From positions 48,151,083-48,215,082 of the forward strand of contig OV277857.1 of the NCBI GenBank assembly GCA_922989275.2: a stretch of 64,000 bases of DNA, written 5' to 3'. A program made the translations under genes and the position numbers. The notes under the pieces were generated by a model. That model searched no databases. It had not been told where the DNA came from and was given only the letters and a program-made list of their open reading frames with translations. This document shows, piece by piece, positions 54,090-64,000 of this stretch. The first letter of the stretch is position 1, and each line of letters begins with the position of its first letter. Source of the stretch: Gari tellinella (taxonomy: Eukaryota > Mollusca > Bivalvia > Cardiida > Psammobiidae).

Positions 54090-54650
54090 GTGAAGTTTGC
54101 ACGACAATCGACATTTCGACATTCGACATTTAAGCTTTCACATAATGTAACAAATTTTGCCGATCGACAAGTCAGCTTTGCCATATTGTCGAAATTCGAC
54201 GTTCGACATTCAACATTTTTAAAACACATTACTTTGTCGAACTGATGTCGAATTTCGACGTTCGACACTTATACAAAGTCGGGAAATTGTCGAACTAGGG
54301 TCGAATTTCGACGTTCGACAAACTGCAAGTAAGGGAAAAAGTCGAAATATTGTCTAAATGCGAGGTTCGACATTCAAAACGTCTTAAACACATTACTTTG
54401 TCGAACTGATGTCGGATTTCGACGTTCGACACTTATACAAAGTCGGCAAATTGTCGAACTAGGGTCGAATTTCGACAAATAGAAAGTAAGGGAAATAATC
54501 GAAATATTGTCGAAATTCGACGTTCGACGTTCAAAATTTCTTAAAACACATTTACTCTGTCGAACTTATGTCGAATTTCGACGTTCGACAATTTGCCGGA
54601 CCCGGGGAAAGTCGAAATATTTTCGAAATTCGACGTTCGACTTTCAAAAT
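54090..54650. repeat. satellite-like array of GACGTTCGAC palindromes
   Basis: Higher-order units of about 160 bp start at 54221, 54386 and 54543 with AAACACATT.ACT.TGTCGAA. Each holds repeated ATTTCGACGTTCGAC, GTCGAAATTCGAC and similar words in both orientations. A G-run (about 53993-54006) precedes it. Two opposite frames are open through it only because stops are depleted. Confidence 0.85.
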
Positions 54651-56220
54651 TTCTCAACGTTGAAAAAATACCCTACCCATGAAATTATGACTCCTGAATT
54701 GACCGGGAGGTCATTTCTCAACGTTGAAAAATGACCCGTGTAAAGTTTCAACGTTGAAAGTTGACTTAACCCGTGAATAATTGTCTCATATACCTAATTG
54801 TGATTAACTGACTACTGGTGATGATGATGAAAGTAGGTCATATAGCGCCGATGATTGATGAGGGGTGATGAGATGAAATAATGATGATTTCAGGAAGATG
54901 GTTTCCGCTAATCTCATTCGTTGACCAGCAGCGCTTGGGGTCAAAACCACCCACATGCCTTCCTTTTAGTTCTTGGCAGAGGGAATAACCTCGGTCTAAT
55001 AAACAGAAACAGTTCCTTTTGACAATTAAGCCCCAGAACTACGGCAAAGTAGGAAGGTGTCTGGGGATGACTACTGGTATGAGGGGGTCATTGCTCAATG
55101 TTAAAAAATGACCCGCGGTCAATTCTCAACGTTGAAAAAGACCCTACCCATGAAATTATGACCCGGGGGTCATTTCTAAACGTTGAAAAAAGAATCTCCC
55201 ATTGAAATTATGACTCCTGAATTATCTTCTCGTAAATGAAATGGGGGTCATTTCTCAACGTTGAAAAATGACCCATGTAAAGTTTCAACGACTACTAGTA
55301 TCGGGGTCATTGTTCAACGTTGAAAAATGACCCGGGGTCATTCCTCAACGTTGAAAAAATACCCATCCATTGAAATTATGACTCCTGAATTATCTTCTTG
55401 TAAATGAAAAACGTTGAAAAATGACCCATGTAAAGTTTCAACGTTGAAGACTTAACCCGTGCAGAATTGTCTCCTAGACTTAATTGTGATTAACGGACTA
55501 CTGGTTTGAGGGGGTCATTGTTCAACGTTGAAAAATGACCCGGGGTCATTTTCAACACTGAAAAAAGACTCTTATCTATTTTAATATGACTCCTGAATTA
55601 TCTTGTTGTAAAAATAAGCGGGGGTCATTTCTCAACGTTGAAAAATGACCCTGGTAATGTTTCAATTTTAAAAAATGACTTAACCCGTACAGATGTGTAG
55701 GGTCCTATTTCAACGTTGAGAATTGACCCTGTGTCATTTTCAACGTTGAACAATGCCCCCCCCCCCCCCCCCGCCCCCCTTCATACCAGTAGTCAATCAA
55801 TCACAATTAAGTCTAGTAGACATATCTGTACAGGTTAAGTCGTATTTCAACGATGAAATTTAACACGAGTCATTTTTCAATGTTGAGAAATGACCTACGG
55901 TGATTTTAAAACAATATAATTGAGGAGTCATAATTTCATGTGTAGGGTATTTTTTCAATGTTGAGATTTGACCCCGGGTATTTTTACAACGTTGAACAAT
56001 GATCCCCCTCAAACAAGTAGTAAGGGTCATTTTTCAACGTTAGGAATGGCCCCCGGGTCATTTTTCAACGTTGAGAAATGACCCCAGATACAAAATACCC
56101 CTTAACAAGGATCAGTTAATAACCAATAATTTGTAGCAGCCATTTGAAAGCTTAAGGATATGGTCATATCTTAATATTGAGAATTGACCCCCGGTCATTT
56201 TACAATGTTAAAGAATGACC
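54640..56220. repeat. array of TCAACGTTGA / TGACCC repeats with an inversion
   Basis: The blocks GGGTCATTTCTCAACGTTGA and AAAAATGACCC recur over twenty times. Longer units include CTTAACCCGTG, TTAATTGTGATTAAC and GACTACTGG. Up to about 55750 the units read in one direction. After a C-run (55757-55778) the same units continue inverted (CCAGTAGTC, AATCACAATTAAG, GGTTAAGTC). Confidence 0.85.
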
Positions 56221-56671
56221 CCTCTCTTCAGTTTGTTATTCCATGGCGTATTAGACTGGCACCAGTCTCTAGAATAGTTTATCATTATTTCCCTTTGATA
56301 CATACTGGGTTGTCTTTTCCTATCCAGGATTCTAGAGACTGGTCAAATGCGAAATTTTACCTAGCAATTTTTTGCTAGGTTATCCATCACTGTCAAATGT
56401 TTATTGGTCTAATGGTCAGTCCCAGACTGGACGTGGTTATCTATGCTGATAAGCCTCGCTGGGTTCTAAACATCTTAAATCTCAGTACCCCTTGTACATA
56501 CTCTGAGTTTTAACTCTTCCAACACTAAGTAACTGTTGTCTGTTAAAAATGTTGTCTGCTAAAACTCTGAAATTGGTTTGATCTTTTTTATATATACAGA
56601 AACATGATCCTTGTGACAAACTTTTACACTGTTTGCATCAAGCAGTGTGGGTCCAGATCAGGCTCAATTAA

Positions 56672-56875
56672 CCCTTAGCCTGCCAGTCACGACTAGCTCC
56701 ATATGCAAACAGCTTGGATCCGGATGAGACGCCGAGTAACTCGGCGTCTCATCCGGATCCAAGCTGTTTGACACTCAGACAACATTTTCAGCAATTTTGA
56801 GCAACTTTGAAGCACTTTGAAACTTGAAGCAGACGAGAAATATAGCAGACGACAATTTATTTGGCGGGCTAAGGG
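56672..56875. repeat. TTAA-type MITE (piggyBac-like), near twin of 49676-49881
   Basis: TTAA at 56668-56671 and 56876-56879. It shares the ends CCCTTAGCCTGCCAGTCACG and inverse CCCTTAGCCCGCC, and all internal sequence including the core, with only a few differences. Very recent activity. Confidence 0.9.
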
Positions 56876-56879
56876 TTAA

Positions 56880-57031
56880 CCCATTCAACTGCCATGATGT
56901 CATCAAATTTAAACCAATTGTCGCCTGTTTTCATTTCTCAACTCCTGATCTGATGCCGCATTACATAGCACATTATCAGGATCCAAACTGTTTGCAAATA
57001 CCTATTTACACAGGGTAAGGCAGTGAAGGGG
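56880..57031. repeat. TTAA-type MITE abutting the previous one
   Basis: Shares the TTAA at 56876-56879 with the element before it and has its own at 57032-57035. Ends CCCATTCAACTGCCATGA and inverse CCCCTTCACTGCCTTACC. It keeps the right half of the core (AGGATCCAAACTGTTTGCAA). Confidence 0.75.
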
Positions 57032-57039
57032 TTAAGTCA

Positions 57040-57784
57040 CCTAGTGGAGTCTGATATATATCTAATTTGTTTGCAAAGTGGTTTTTTAAAACTGAATGGT
57101 TAATTATTGCATGTAAAGCGGGATCTTCTGACATGCTCATTATTGTGTTGAATACGAATATTCCAGGTTTAATCTATGGTCATCTGTCCATTGCAATAAT
57201 TCAACCATTTATTTCTTTACGCATTTAATCTATTCCTCCACTGAAGAAAATAGTTTCAATTTAAACAGTCATAAGTATGTATCATAAGAAATATTTTCTG
57301 TTTTTAGCAAATCTTATCTTAAAGCAGGCTAAAGATAAAGCAGAATAGTGTAGTGCAGTTCTAACAAACATTAGTTAAATTTAGTTCATACGTTTACTTG
57401 ATATTAGTTTATTGGTTTTACTGAAATTCCAAGGTAAAGTTTTAGATGCAAGTGTTGAGATTTACCATTATTACATAAAACAATTCTTTTAGGAATCTGA
57501 TATTTTGGATATAAGTAATTCTAGCTTGTTTTAGCCTCTGTTTGCTTAAATGTCTAGGTTAACATTTAATCCGAAGTGGTGAAAACATGTCATTAGATTT
57601 CTGGAAATTTCAATAATTACATCCAAAATAATACATGTACTTGGCTTACACTGTAAAACTAAAACATGTTATGCAACATTTCTTGTAAAACAGTGTTTCA
57701 AGTTGCAGCTACAATTACATTACCTTCAAAACATGAGCCATGTATACATACTGAACAAAATATGCCAAGACTTAAGTTATTTTA
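57040..57784. other. no gene seen
   Basis: A partial GCTTAAAGC-core MITE at about 57220-57350 (TTCCTCCACTGAAGAAAATA, CTTAAAGCAGGCTAAAG). The rest is AT-rich. Confidence 0.4.
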
Positions 57785-58050
57785 AGCTGATGACATGTTC
57801 ATGTACATAACCACTCTCTGACGTCTATTGTAAAGATAACTGTTAAACAATTTAAGAAGGTTCCCCGAGACACCAACAGCTTGAAGTTTCAATAATAGAC
57901 CAGCATGCCATACTCGGTCAAAAGCTTTGCTTATGTCAAAGAAGACAACCCTGACTTCTTTTCATTCATCCAAAGCTTTACAAAACGCGTTATACAAGAA
58001 AGTAATTGGTTTACAGTTGAGTCACCAGGAGTAAATCCAGATTGAAAAAG
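57785..58050 (-). pseudogene. LINE reverse transcriptase fragment, second type
   Basis: The minus reading gives QSGFTPGDSTVNQLL, FCKALDE and then VRVVFFDISKAFDRVWHAGL, with NLLKLFNSYLYNRRQRVV. The FDISKAFDRVWH motif is the first catalytic Asp block of Jockey/CR1-type reverse transcriptases and is distinct from the AAFDTIDH type at 18.2-19.9 kb. Frames change at least once, and both ends are truncated. The 5' side abuts the repeat tail at 58051. Confidence 0.8.
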
Positions 58051-58220
58051 GGAAAGATTTGAAAATGGTATTGTATATAGTTTTCAAGAAAAAGGCAAAT
58101 GTCCCGAAAAAACGCGACGGACCGACTGACGGACGGACGGACAAGGCATTTCCTATATAGCCCCCACCACACAGTGTTGGGGGTATAAATATGCCCCGAC
58201 TAAGTCGTGTGGGGGCATAA
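58051..58220. repeat. repeat tail also found at 35264-35385
   Basis: AGATTTGAAAATGGTATTGT through AAAAAACGCGACGGACCGAC to CACACAGTGTTGGGGGTATA, then CCCCGACTAAGTCGTGTGGG. The final hairpin also ends the repeat at 61631-62225. Confidence 0.85.
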
Positions 58221-59207
58221 AAATGGTAGTAATCATTATGGTTTCCCTCAATGGCGCTCGGGATTTTAGGTTAGCATTACGACTGATGTGTCGGTGTCAG
58301 GATAAAGTGAGGACAACCTTATTTCTGGTTTAGAGGGGTTTCAAGTTCGGAAGGGTTTTAACCCATTACCCTATAGCTTGTTTCTAGTTTGATAGATAGC
58401 TGACCACTTAAAGCAGGTTGAAAGAAAAGCAGGTTGAGCCTTTAGGAGCTTTTGCTATACATTCATCTTGCCTTAAGCACTGCCCAAAACACATTGGGAT
58501 TAAGGTGATGTGCGCTATTGCCTTTAGTGGAGAAAAGCTTTAACAATCATTAAATTATTCAATCAACAGTCTTGTTTCTTTACTGTATTGTATTAATGTT
58601 ACTTTTCGATTTGTTTAATTGTGAAACAAAATGAACTTAATGTCCATCAGTGAAAAGGGAAACATATAAATGAAAACACATAGCCTTTCTTTTCTGGCAA
58701 TTTATATTTTATTATTTGCTCTATGTATGTGTTGTATACATAGTATTGTCATTTGCCAGTGTTTTTGATTTTTGTGAATATAAACTTGCACATTATCAGA
58801 GTAGTCAACTCAGTCCGAAACACAAACAATAGAAATGTTGTCTTATTTTGTGATAAAATTGAGTTTTCTTTATACGAGTGTAGGTTTTGTATCAATTTAA
58901 TGAAACAGATTTACCAAAACAAAAGGTACGCCGCAAACGAAATTTAACGACAGCCCTCCAAAGCTGACTCCTGCTCCAACAAAATTTGCTCACACATCGG
59001 TTTCTTTGTACCACAGTTCACAAACGAACCAGTATTTCCTAACAGTTGATATACTAGGGTCTGTTCATTCCAATTGGTTGATATATGATACATTATGATT
59101 CTCTCTACTTTCCAAACACTAACGCCATTTTACCCATGCACAAACGTTTTCTTTCACAATACACCACCAGTGCGACCTTTGATGAATAATGACCCACATG
59201 GTGACAT
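58221..59207. other. no gene seen
   Basis: A partial GCTTAAAGC-core MITE at about 58365-58500 (CCCATTACCCTATAGCTTGT). The rest is AT-rich without splice-supported frames. Confidence 0.4.
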
Positions 59208-59406
59208 GTATTAACTTACGGTATATCAGGCCGCGCCAGAGGTTACCTTAGATGACAGGTATTAACTTACGGGATAGCAGGCCACGCCAGAGGTTACCTT
59301 AGATGACAGGTATTAACTTACGGGATATCAGGCCGCGCCAGAGGTTACCTTAGATGACAGGTATTAACTTACGGGATATCAGGCCGCGCCAGAGGTTACC
59401 TTAGAT
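59208..59406. repeat. 51-bp minisatellite, four copies
   Basis: The unit starts GTATTAACTTACGGGATATC and continues AGGCCGCGCCAGAGGTTACC. Copies start at 59208, 59259, 59310 and 59361, and the fourth is cut short. Only a few substitutions separate them. Stops occur in every frame, so it is noncoding. Confidence 0.95.
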
Positions 59407-60407
59407 ATGATGTGATAGCTGATGGAATTTGAACGATGAGAGGTGCTTTGTGGCAGGTATAAACCGGTCCCGAACTAGCTTTAGAGACAGTCCTGGCTAA
59501 TTCCCACTTTCCGATGATGTGTCGGTAAGGAGACGCGTGCTACACGGGAAATTGTTGGTACTGAGAGAAAAATAGCAGATATCATAATCGTATCAGATAT
59601 CAACCGCTTATTGTGACCAGAACAAATTATACAAACTGATAGAAAAAGAGGAGACTTTTGTGAGGAACAATAATACTAATAAAACCATGCTTCGTGAAAT
59701 ATGAAAGCATATCAGGCGTGAAGAACTGTCGGGCCTTCCACTTTCAAATATGTTTTGATAAAAAAAATCATACCAGAAAAAGTATTGGCTTCTCTGAAAA
59801 ATGCGCATATAAAAATATGTTTTTAGTTTTTTTCTTCTTTTTTTTCTAAACAATATCCTGAAAAAGAAAGAGAAAATAGTAATTAGTACCAAGCAGAACT
59901 GACATGTAATTATCAACAAAGCAGTAAATTACGCTATCCATTTTATTTTAAAAAACACTAAAGGATTCACTAAGCTGAGTAATTCAAGCAAACTAATTAT
60001 TTCCAATATATTTAGAAAATTAAAGAATTATAAAAGAGATCCTGATCAGGAAATTATTACATTTACAATAATCACAGCATTACACTGTACACACCCAAAG
60101 GTGTGACTACTCTTTAGAATTTTCTCGAAGAGACAATTGCAACAACTGCTCACATCATGGGGTTTGTAGTTGACATAAGCGATAAGTGTCGTGGCTATAT
60201 TACATAAATGCTGTCTGTTTCCACAATATATAGTTCGTATTGCGGCAATTCAAGTTATCAAACAGTTATGGTATATATCAAGTATTAACTGATATTAATG
60301 TATTAGCCGTCGTTTACATGATAATTTTGTATCGTGACAGGCAGCAAAATGGTTACCCAATCAGAAGAAGTTTCTAATCTTAAGCACGCGACAAAGTTTT
60401 TGTCATA
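59407..60407. other. no gene seen
   Basis: Unique, AT-rich. The minus frame at 59608-59919 is a poly-A/T artefact rich in Phe and Lys. Confidence 0.4.
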
Positions 60408-61047
60408 CGAGGGTGTTTCATAATTAATGCAACTTGATCAGTAACTTTAATATATTAAGTGCAAAATGCATGTGTTATATATCATTGGAAAGAACAATTC
60501 TTCTTCTACACAATGGTATAATGCATGGTAAGATCACATGACTAGATAAGTTATCACACGAACTGAAATGACCCCAAGTCTAGGGCAGTGGACCATTTTT
60601 GTGTATTGTAGAGGTAAGTTTTCGAACAAATGATAATACTAAAATTGTTATAGCGACTTTATTATTTGGAATAATTTAACAAAACTTTCGGTCAAATATA
60701 ATCAGATAATTATGCACATACTACAGGCTTAAAAATTACACTATTTTATAAAATGACATTAAATATAGCCTGTGCTGTAAATATCGTAGAAAATTACACA
60801 ACTGTTATGTTCAAGGGTATTTATTGAAAGGTAAACCATATTTTGTTACATCAAAACAGGCTATAATTGAAGCTACTGATGTAGATGTTCATGTTTTAAA
60901 AATAAAACGGACCAAGAAGATTTTTTATAGCGTTCGAAAAGTCATTTCAACGTTTTTCATTAGCAAAATAAGAAATTTTTGTTTTTAAAAATTGAGATTT
61001 AAGACAGTTGACCATTTTAAGTTGCATTAATTATGAAACACCCCTCG
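60408..61047. mobile_element. TA-type (mariner-like) non-autonomous element
   Basis: TA at 60406-60407 and 61048-61049. Ends CGAGGGTGTTTCATAATTAA and inverse CGAGGGGTGTTTCATAATTA, both followed by TGCAACTT. 640 bp with no transposase frame. Confidence 0.8.
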
Positions 61048-61288
61048 TAATATGGTCCTCAGCCCGTTGGTAAAAATAATCAATCTCAAACAGTGTAGAC
61101 GAAAATCAAACCCCAACTTACTAAGAGGTGTCTGAACTGGATCAGAACTGATTCAGTGGTTTGGCAATTGCGTTCATAACTTGCTAATTAATGGGTACCA
61201 TGTCCAAAGTTACGGGAAAGTTGCCTAGTCTAGATAACAATCTAGCCGAATACAAGCTGCCATTAAACCAAACAGAGTAAAACTTACT

Positions 61289-61347
61289 TTACATATCGAC
61301 CCTGGGCATGCCATCATCCTTCTCGAATGATCCCAGTCCAAGTGCCT
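61289..61347 (-). CDS. exon c of unrecognised gene, probable last coding exon
   Basis: Acceptor TTTCTTTATCAG starts a phase-1 exon encoding (E)ALGLGSFEKDDGMPRVDM, then TAA at 61291-61289. The first codon is completed by the G ending exon b. One base after the stop is a strong donor-like AAAGTAAGTT, so either the stop lies just before a 3' UTR intron or an alternative donor (ATATGTAAAG) is used. I do not recognise the protein. It is acidic and soluble. Confidence 0.55.
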
Positions 61348-61630
61348 CTGATAAAGAAAGAAATTTAGCATTCATTTAAGTTAATTCCTTTATTACATGA
61401 AACTATTATCTATCAATTATATGCCATTGGTAACTTTTCTTTTTCGGGGCTTGGTATTCGTGATTTTGTATTCATTCTTTCACTTGTCATAATTAGTATT
61501 ACGACCACTAAAAACGGCTTATTAGTTCCATAAAAGACAGGTGATAGCTTAAAGCAATGTGAAATCTCCTGAAGAACCTGACCTTGACACTGAATGGATT
61601 AATGTAAATACGGTTCGACTCCATTACACA

Positions 61631-62225
61631 GATTATAGGTTAGCAAGAATGGTGTCACAGAGAGTGACAAATGCCCCGGAGGTGTTTTGTCACTGCAATG
61701 TTTTCATTTGGCTTTCAAGTAAAATCATACAGCAGGTTATAATTGTACTCCTTGCTGTTGTTGTGATGAAAATGTACAAAACAATCTTTGTCTTATTCCA
61801 ATACATAAACATCACCATAGCATCATGACATCATAATGATGTCATGATGACGTCGTCGTCATAACAAGATTTGTCAAGAGTCATATTGAGGACTAATTTC
61901 TAAATTTAGAAATGATCACCCTATCAAAGAGTTATGGCCAGTTAGGATGAGTTATCTCCCTTCCTATTCACTTGAAATAATTTAGGATGAGTTATCTCCC
62001 TTTCCACCAGATTTACCGCTAAATGACCTCTAAATGACCTTGACCTTTGTTAGACATGGCCAAAATTGTACTGAGCTCAAGAGCTTCTTGAGGTGACTAC
62101 ACATACCAAATATAAAGTCTCTATCCTATGTAGTAAAAAAGTTATGGCCAAGGTTAATGTTGTGTACAGACAAACAAACAGACCAAAAACAATATTCCCA
62201 CGACTAAGTCGTGCGGGGGCATAAC
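61631..62225 (+). repeat. interspersed repeat, second copy of the 34541 family
   Basis: AGAGTGACAAATGCCCCGGA, GCAGGTTATAATTGTACTCC, two AGGATGAGTTATCTCCCTT blocks, and the tail CGACTAAGTCGTGCGGGGGC. It lies in the intron between exons b and c. Confidence 0.8.
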
Positions 62226-62522
62226 AAATAGTAAACTCTCACAAAAATTCAGTTATTACAACTTTTTTTTGAACTCGAAATGAGCGAATGTTTAAAGAGT
62301 AAAATCAGTAATAACTGTCCGCTAAGACATATTTAGTGCACGACTATTTCTTTTGAAAATACAAGAATCTTGTTAGTACCTCGGTGTCTTTGGAATCTAA
62401 ATTTTTCTTACGAATGTTGATGTGCCTATAATAGATAAATGTGTAGGAGTATTATACCTAGAAAAGGTTTGTGAAGGTAAGCTTTGATGTTAATGATATT
62501 TTAATGTGAAATTGGTACTTAC

Positions 62523-62618
62523 CAATGACTTCTCTTGCAGTCTTTGGCCTTCTTGTGGCAGACTCGTTGGTGTTTGCAATGCGAGTAAGAGAGTCCTGGA
62601 CAGCGAGGTCAGCGATAT
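62523..62618 (-). CDS. exon b of unrecognised gene
   Basis: A 96-bp exon, phase 1-1. Acceptor ACTATAACAG, codons for IADLAVQDSLTRIANTNESA and TRRPKTAREVI, donor GTAAGT. It joins exon c as ...REVI-E-ALGLG and exon a as ...VE-N-IADL. The charged, helix-prone sequence with no cysteines suggests a cytoplasmic or linker segment. Both splice sites and phases agree with the neighbours, which is better support than any overlapping plus-strand frame. Confidence 0.7.
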
Positions 62619-62939
62619 CTGTTATAGTATTAAATAAGATTACAGGAAATCAAAAGAAATGCCACATGTTTGAGTTACGCTCTGGGTTTTCTCCATTTAG
62701 CAGTGTCCAGTTTATAGAGGTAAACATCTCTTTACATTTAATCAATTAAAGACAACTATTTAAAAGTCAGTAGCATACAAACTCTTTGCATGACATAAAC
62801 GATTCATAAAAGTCAAGATACAATGTACATGTATACATAAAAAGTTTAATTTCTTGGAGTTTGGCACATGGTCAGTTAAAGCGATATAACAGTTACGCAG
62901 ACAGTTATACAGACAGCTGCTGTTTGACGTTTTCCTTAC

Positions 62940-63035
62940 TTTCAACCTTCTTTATACTGGTATCTTCGTAATTCCATGATGATGCGAATATGCGTCCTTT
63001 ACAAAGAATGCGCCTGTGAGGAGAGCAGTTGTCTT
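62940..63035 (-). CDS. exon a of unrecognised gene
   Basis: A 96-bp exon, phase 1-1. Acceptor CCAATTTTGCAG, then two bases and codons for DNCSPHRRILCKGRIFASSW and NYEDTSIKKVE, ending with one base before donor GTAAGG. It contains two cysteines. The open frame in another phase is longer but lacks matching splice phase. Upstream exons would lie past 63035 or outside the window. None was identified. Confidence 0.5.
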
Positions 63036-64000
63036 CTGCAAAATTGGGCGGGGCAAGGTCAGATGACTCATCAAGGAGCACCAGTCCCCACTAAATTTGC
63101 ACTTTATGTCATTAAGCAAACCAAAAACCCTAAATATGATTCTAAGCGACTGAGATTCATTTAGAAAATACATTACCGGTAGGCTATCAATACACATCTT
63201 GCTGAATTTTCAAAACAACGCATTTGTCTTTGTCTTTGACAAACGATTAGCTTGCATTGCTGCTCGAGGGATAACTCACAGAAGTAACATAAATATGACA
63301 GACAGTGCAAACCCTATGTCTGACCCAGAGTGTCTGATCTGGGTCTGCAATGTTTGTATAGAAAATATACATATATATACATGACAAGAAATCACTTGTA
63401 ATGCTTATATCGATTAACTTTGTAGTTTACTATACGACAGTTATGTTTTGAAAGTTATGTGTTGTAATAAACACCATACTAACTTTTTGCTGTTTACAAT
63501 ACTACAATTTCAAATGACCTTGACCCTTGACCTACTAAATGGTCTATGAATTTGGCCTACTGACTTCAAAATAAATAGAATTAGATAGATAGGAATCTTT
63601 ATTATCCTTCATCATAATAAATCTCCTTGGAACTGTAGATCGAGTGAAGGATAAAGCATTGATGTGATACCATTTGGTATAAAACATCATATAATACAGA
63701 CTAGCCTTGACCTTTGACCTTCATAACTCATCAAGTTCCTACTACATATGAAAATTGTAGTTTGAAAGAAGAGAGAATTATTGACTAGAAATCACTCGTA
63801 AAATTATTATATAACATATCCTGAATGACCTTGACTTTTGACCGAATGATCTAAAAGAAAAAGATGGCATTTACTTTCATGTACGATAACAAACATCCAA
63901 ACCATTTAAGAGAACTGTAGGTTTAACTAGAACTGCTATCACTAAAAGTGATAAATACCCCCACTATACAGAACTCTGTAACATTCTGCAGACGTTTTCA
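63036..64000. other. no gene seen; repeat fragments
   Basis: A decayed core palindrome at about 63303-63360 (TGACCCAGAGTGTCTGATCT). The blocks GACCTTGACCCTTGACCTAC and GACCTTGACTTTTGACCGAA recur in 63510-63850. TAGAACTGCTATCACTAAAA at 63931 starts a repeat also seen at 34110. Confidence 0.45.

Noticed and set aside
54044..54268. Open frames on both strands in the GACGTTCGAC array
   Set aside because: They arise from stop-poor palindromic repeats and change with each unit.
34707..61828. Similar peptides (VTNAPEVFCHC..IWLSS) at 34707-34913 and 61559-61828 as paralogous genes
   Set aside because: The similarity continues through surrounding noncoding repeat DNA. Both are copies of one interspersed repeat.

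Overview
The window is eukaryotic, almost certainly animal and most likely from a bivalve or other mollusc. Coding DNA is sparse and split into short exons with GT/AG borders and mostly phase-1 introns. The recognisable domains (TSP1, ShKT and Ly6/uPAR 'LU') are typical of expanded metazoan secreted-protein families. Most of the rest is transposon-derived: MITEs, tRNA-derived SINEs, LINE fragments and TTAA-inserting DNA transposons. The repeat types resemble those I know from bivalves. No bacterial operon, rRNA, functional tRNA or CRISPR array was seen.

All host genes I can support lie on the minus strand, and nearly all exons are shorter than 200 bp. (1) Positions 481-16607 hold part of a modular extracellular protein: one ShKT exon followed by four TSP1 exons, every one with phase-1 borders. 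A weak candidate for the last exon lies at 114-163. (2) Positions 25248-33277 hold a complete four-exon gene for a 135-residue, signal-peptide-bearing, probably GPI-anchored LU-domain protein. The phases of all three introns agree, and the 10-cysteine fold ends in CCETSNCN. (3) Positions 61289-63035 hold three phase-compatible exons of an unrecognised protein, probably its C-terminal end.

Between these genes the DNA is layered with mobile elements. A 5'-truncated CR1/L2-like LINE occupies about 17.5-20.0 kb. A 3.6 kb two-gene, Kolobok-like transposon (20364-23965) has TTAA target duplications and sits inside an older MITE whose empty site can be reconstructed. Two diverged copies of a large TTAA-type (piggyBac-like) element lie at 8335-10490 and 26160-27850. 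A 2.9 kb element with remains of a Harbinger transposase lies at 38161-41058, and a Tc1/mariner remnant at about 14.4-14.8 kb.

From 24 to 57 kb there is a dense field of MITEs. Those with different terminal repeats and target sites (TTAA or TA) carry the same central palindrome, which reads as DPDQTP-like peptide in accidental ORFs. A satellite region built on GACGTTCGAC and TCAACGTTGA palindromes lies at 54.1-56.2 kb, and a 51-bp minisatellite at 59.2 kb.

The most interesting items are the Kolobok-like element with its divergently transcribed partner protein, the exchange of core palindromes between MITE families, and the LU gene, whose last splice acceptor sits at the edge of a transposon repeat. 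Exon calls rest on reading splice sites and translation by eye. No alignment, RNA evidence or database search was available.
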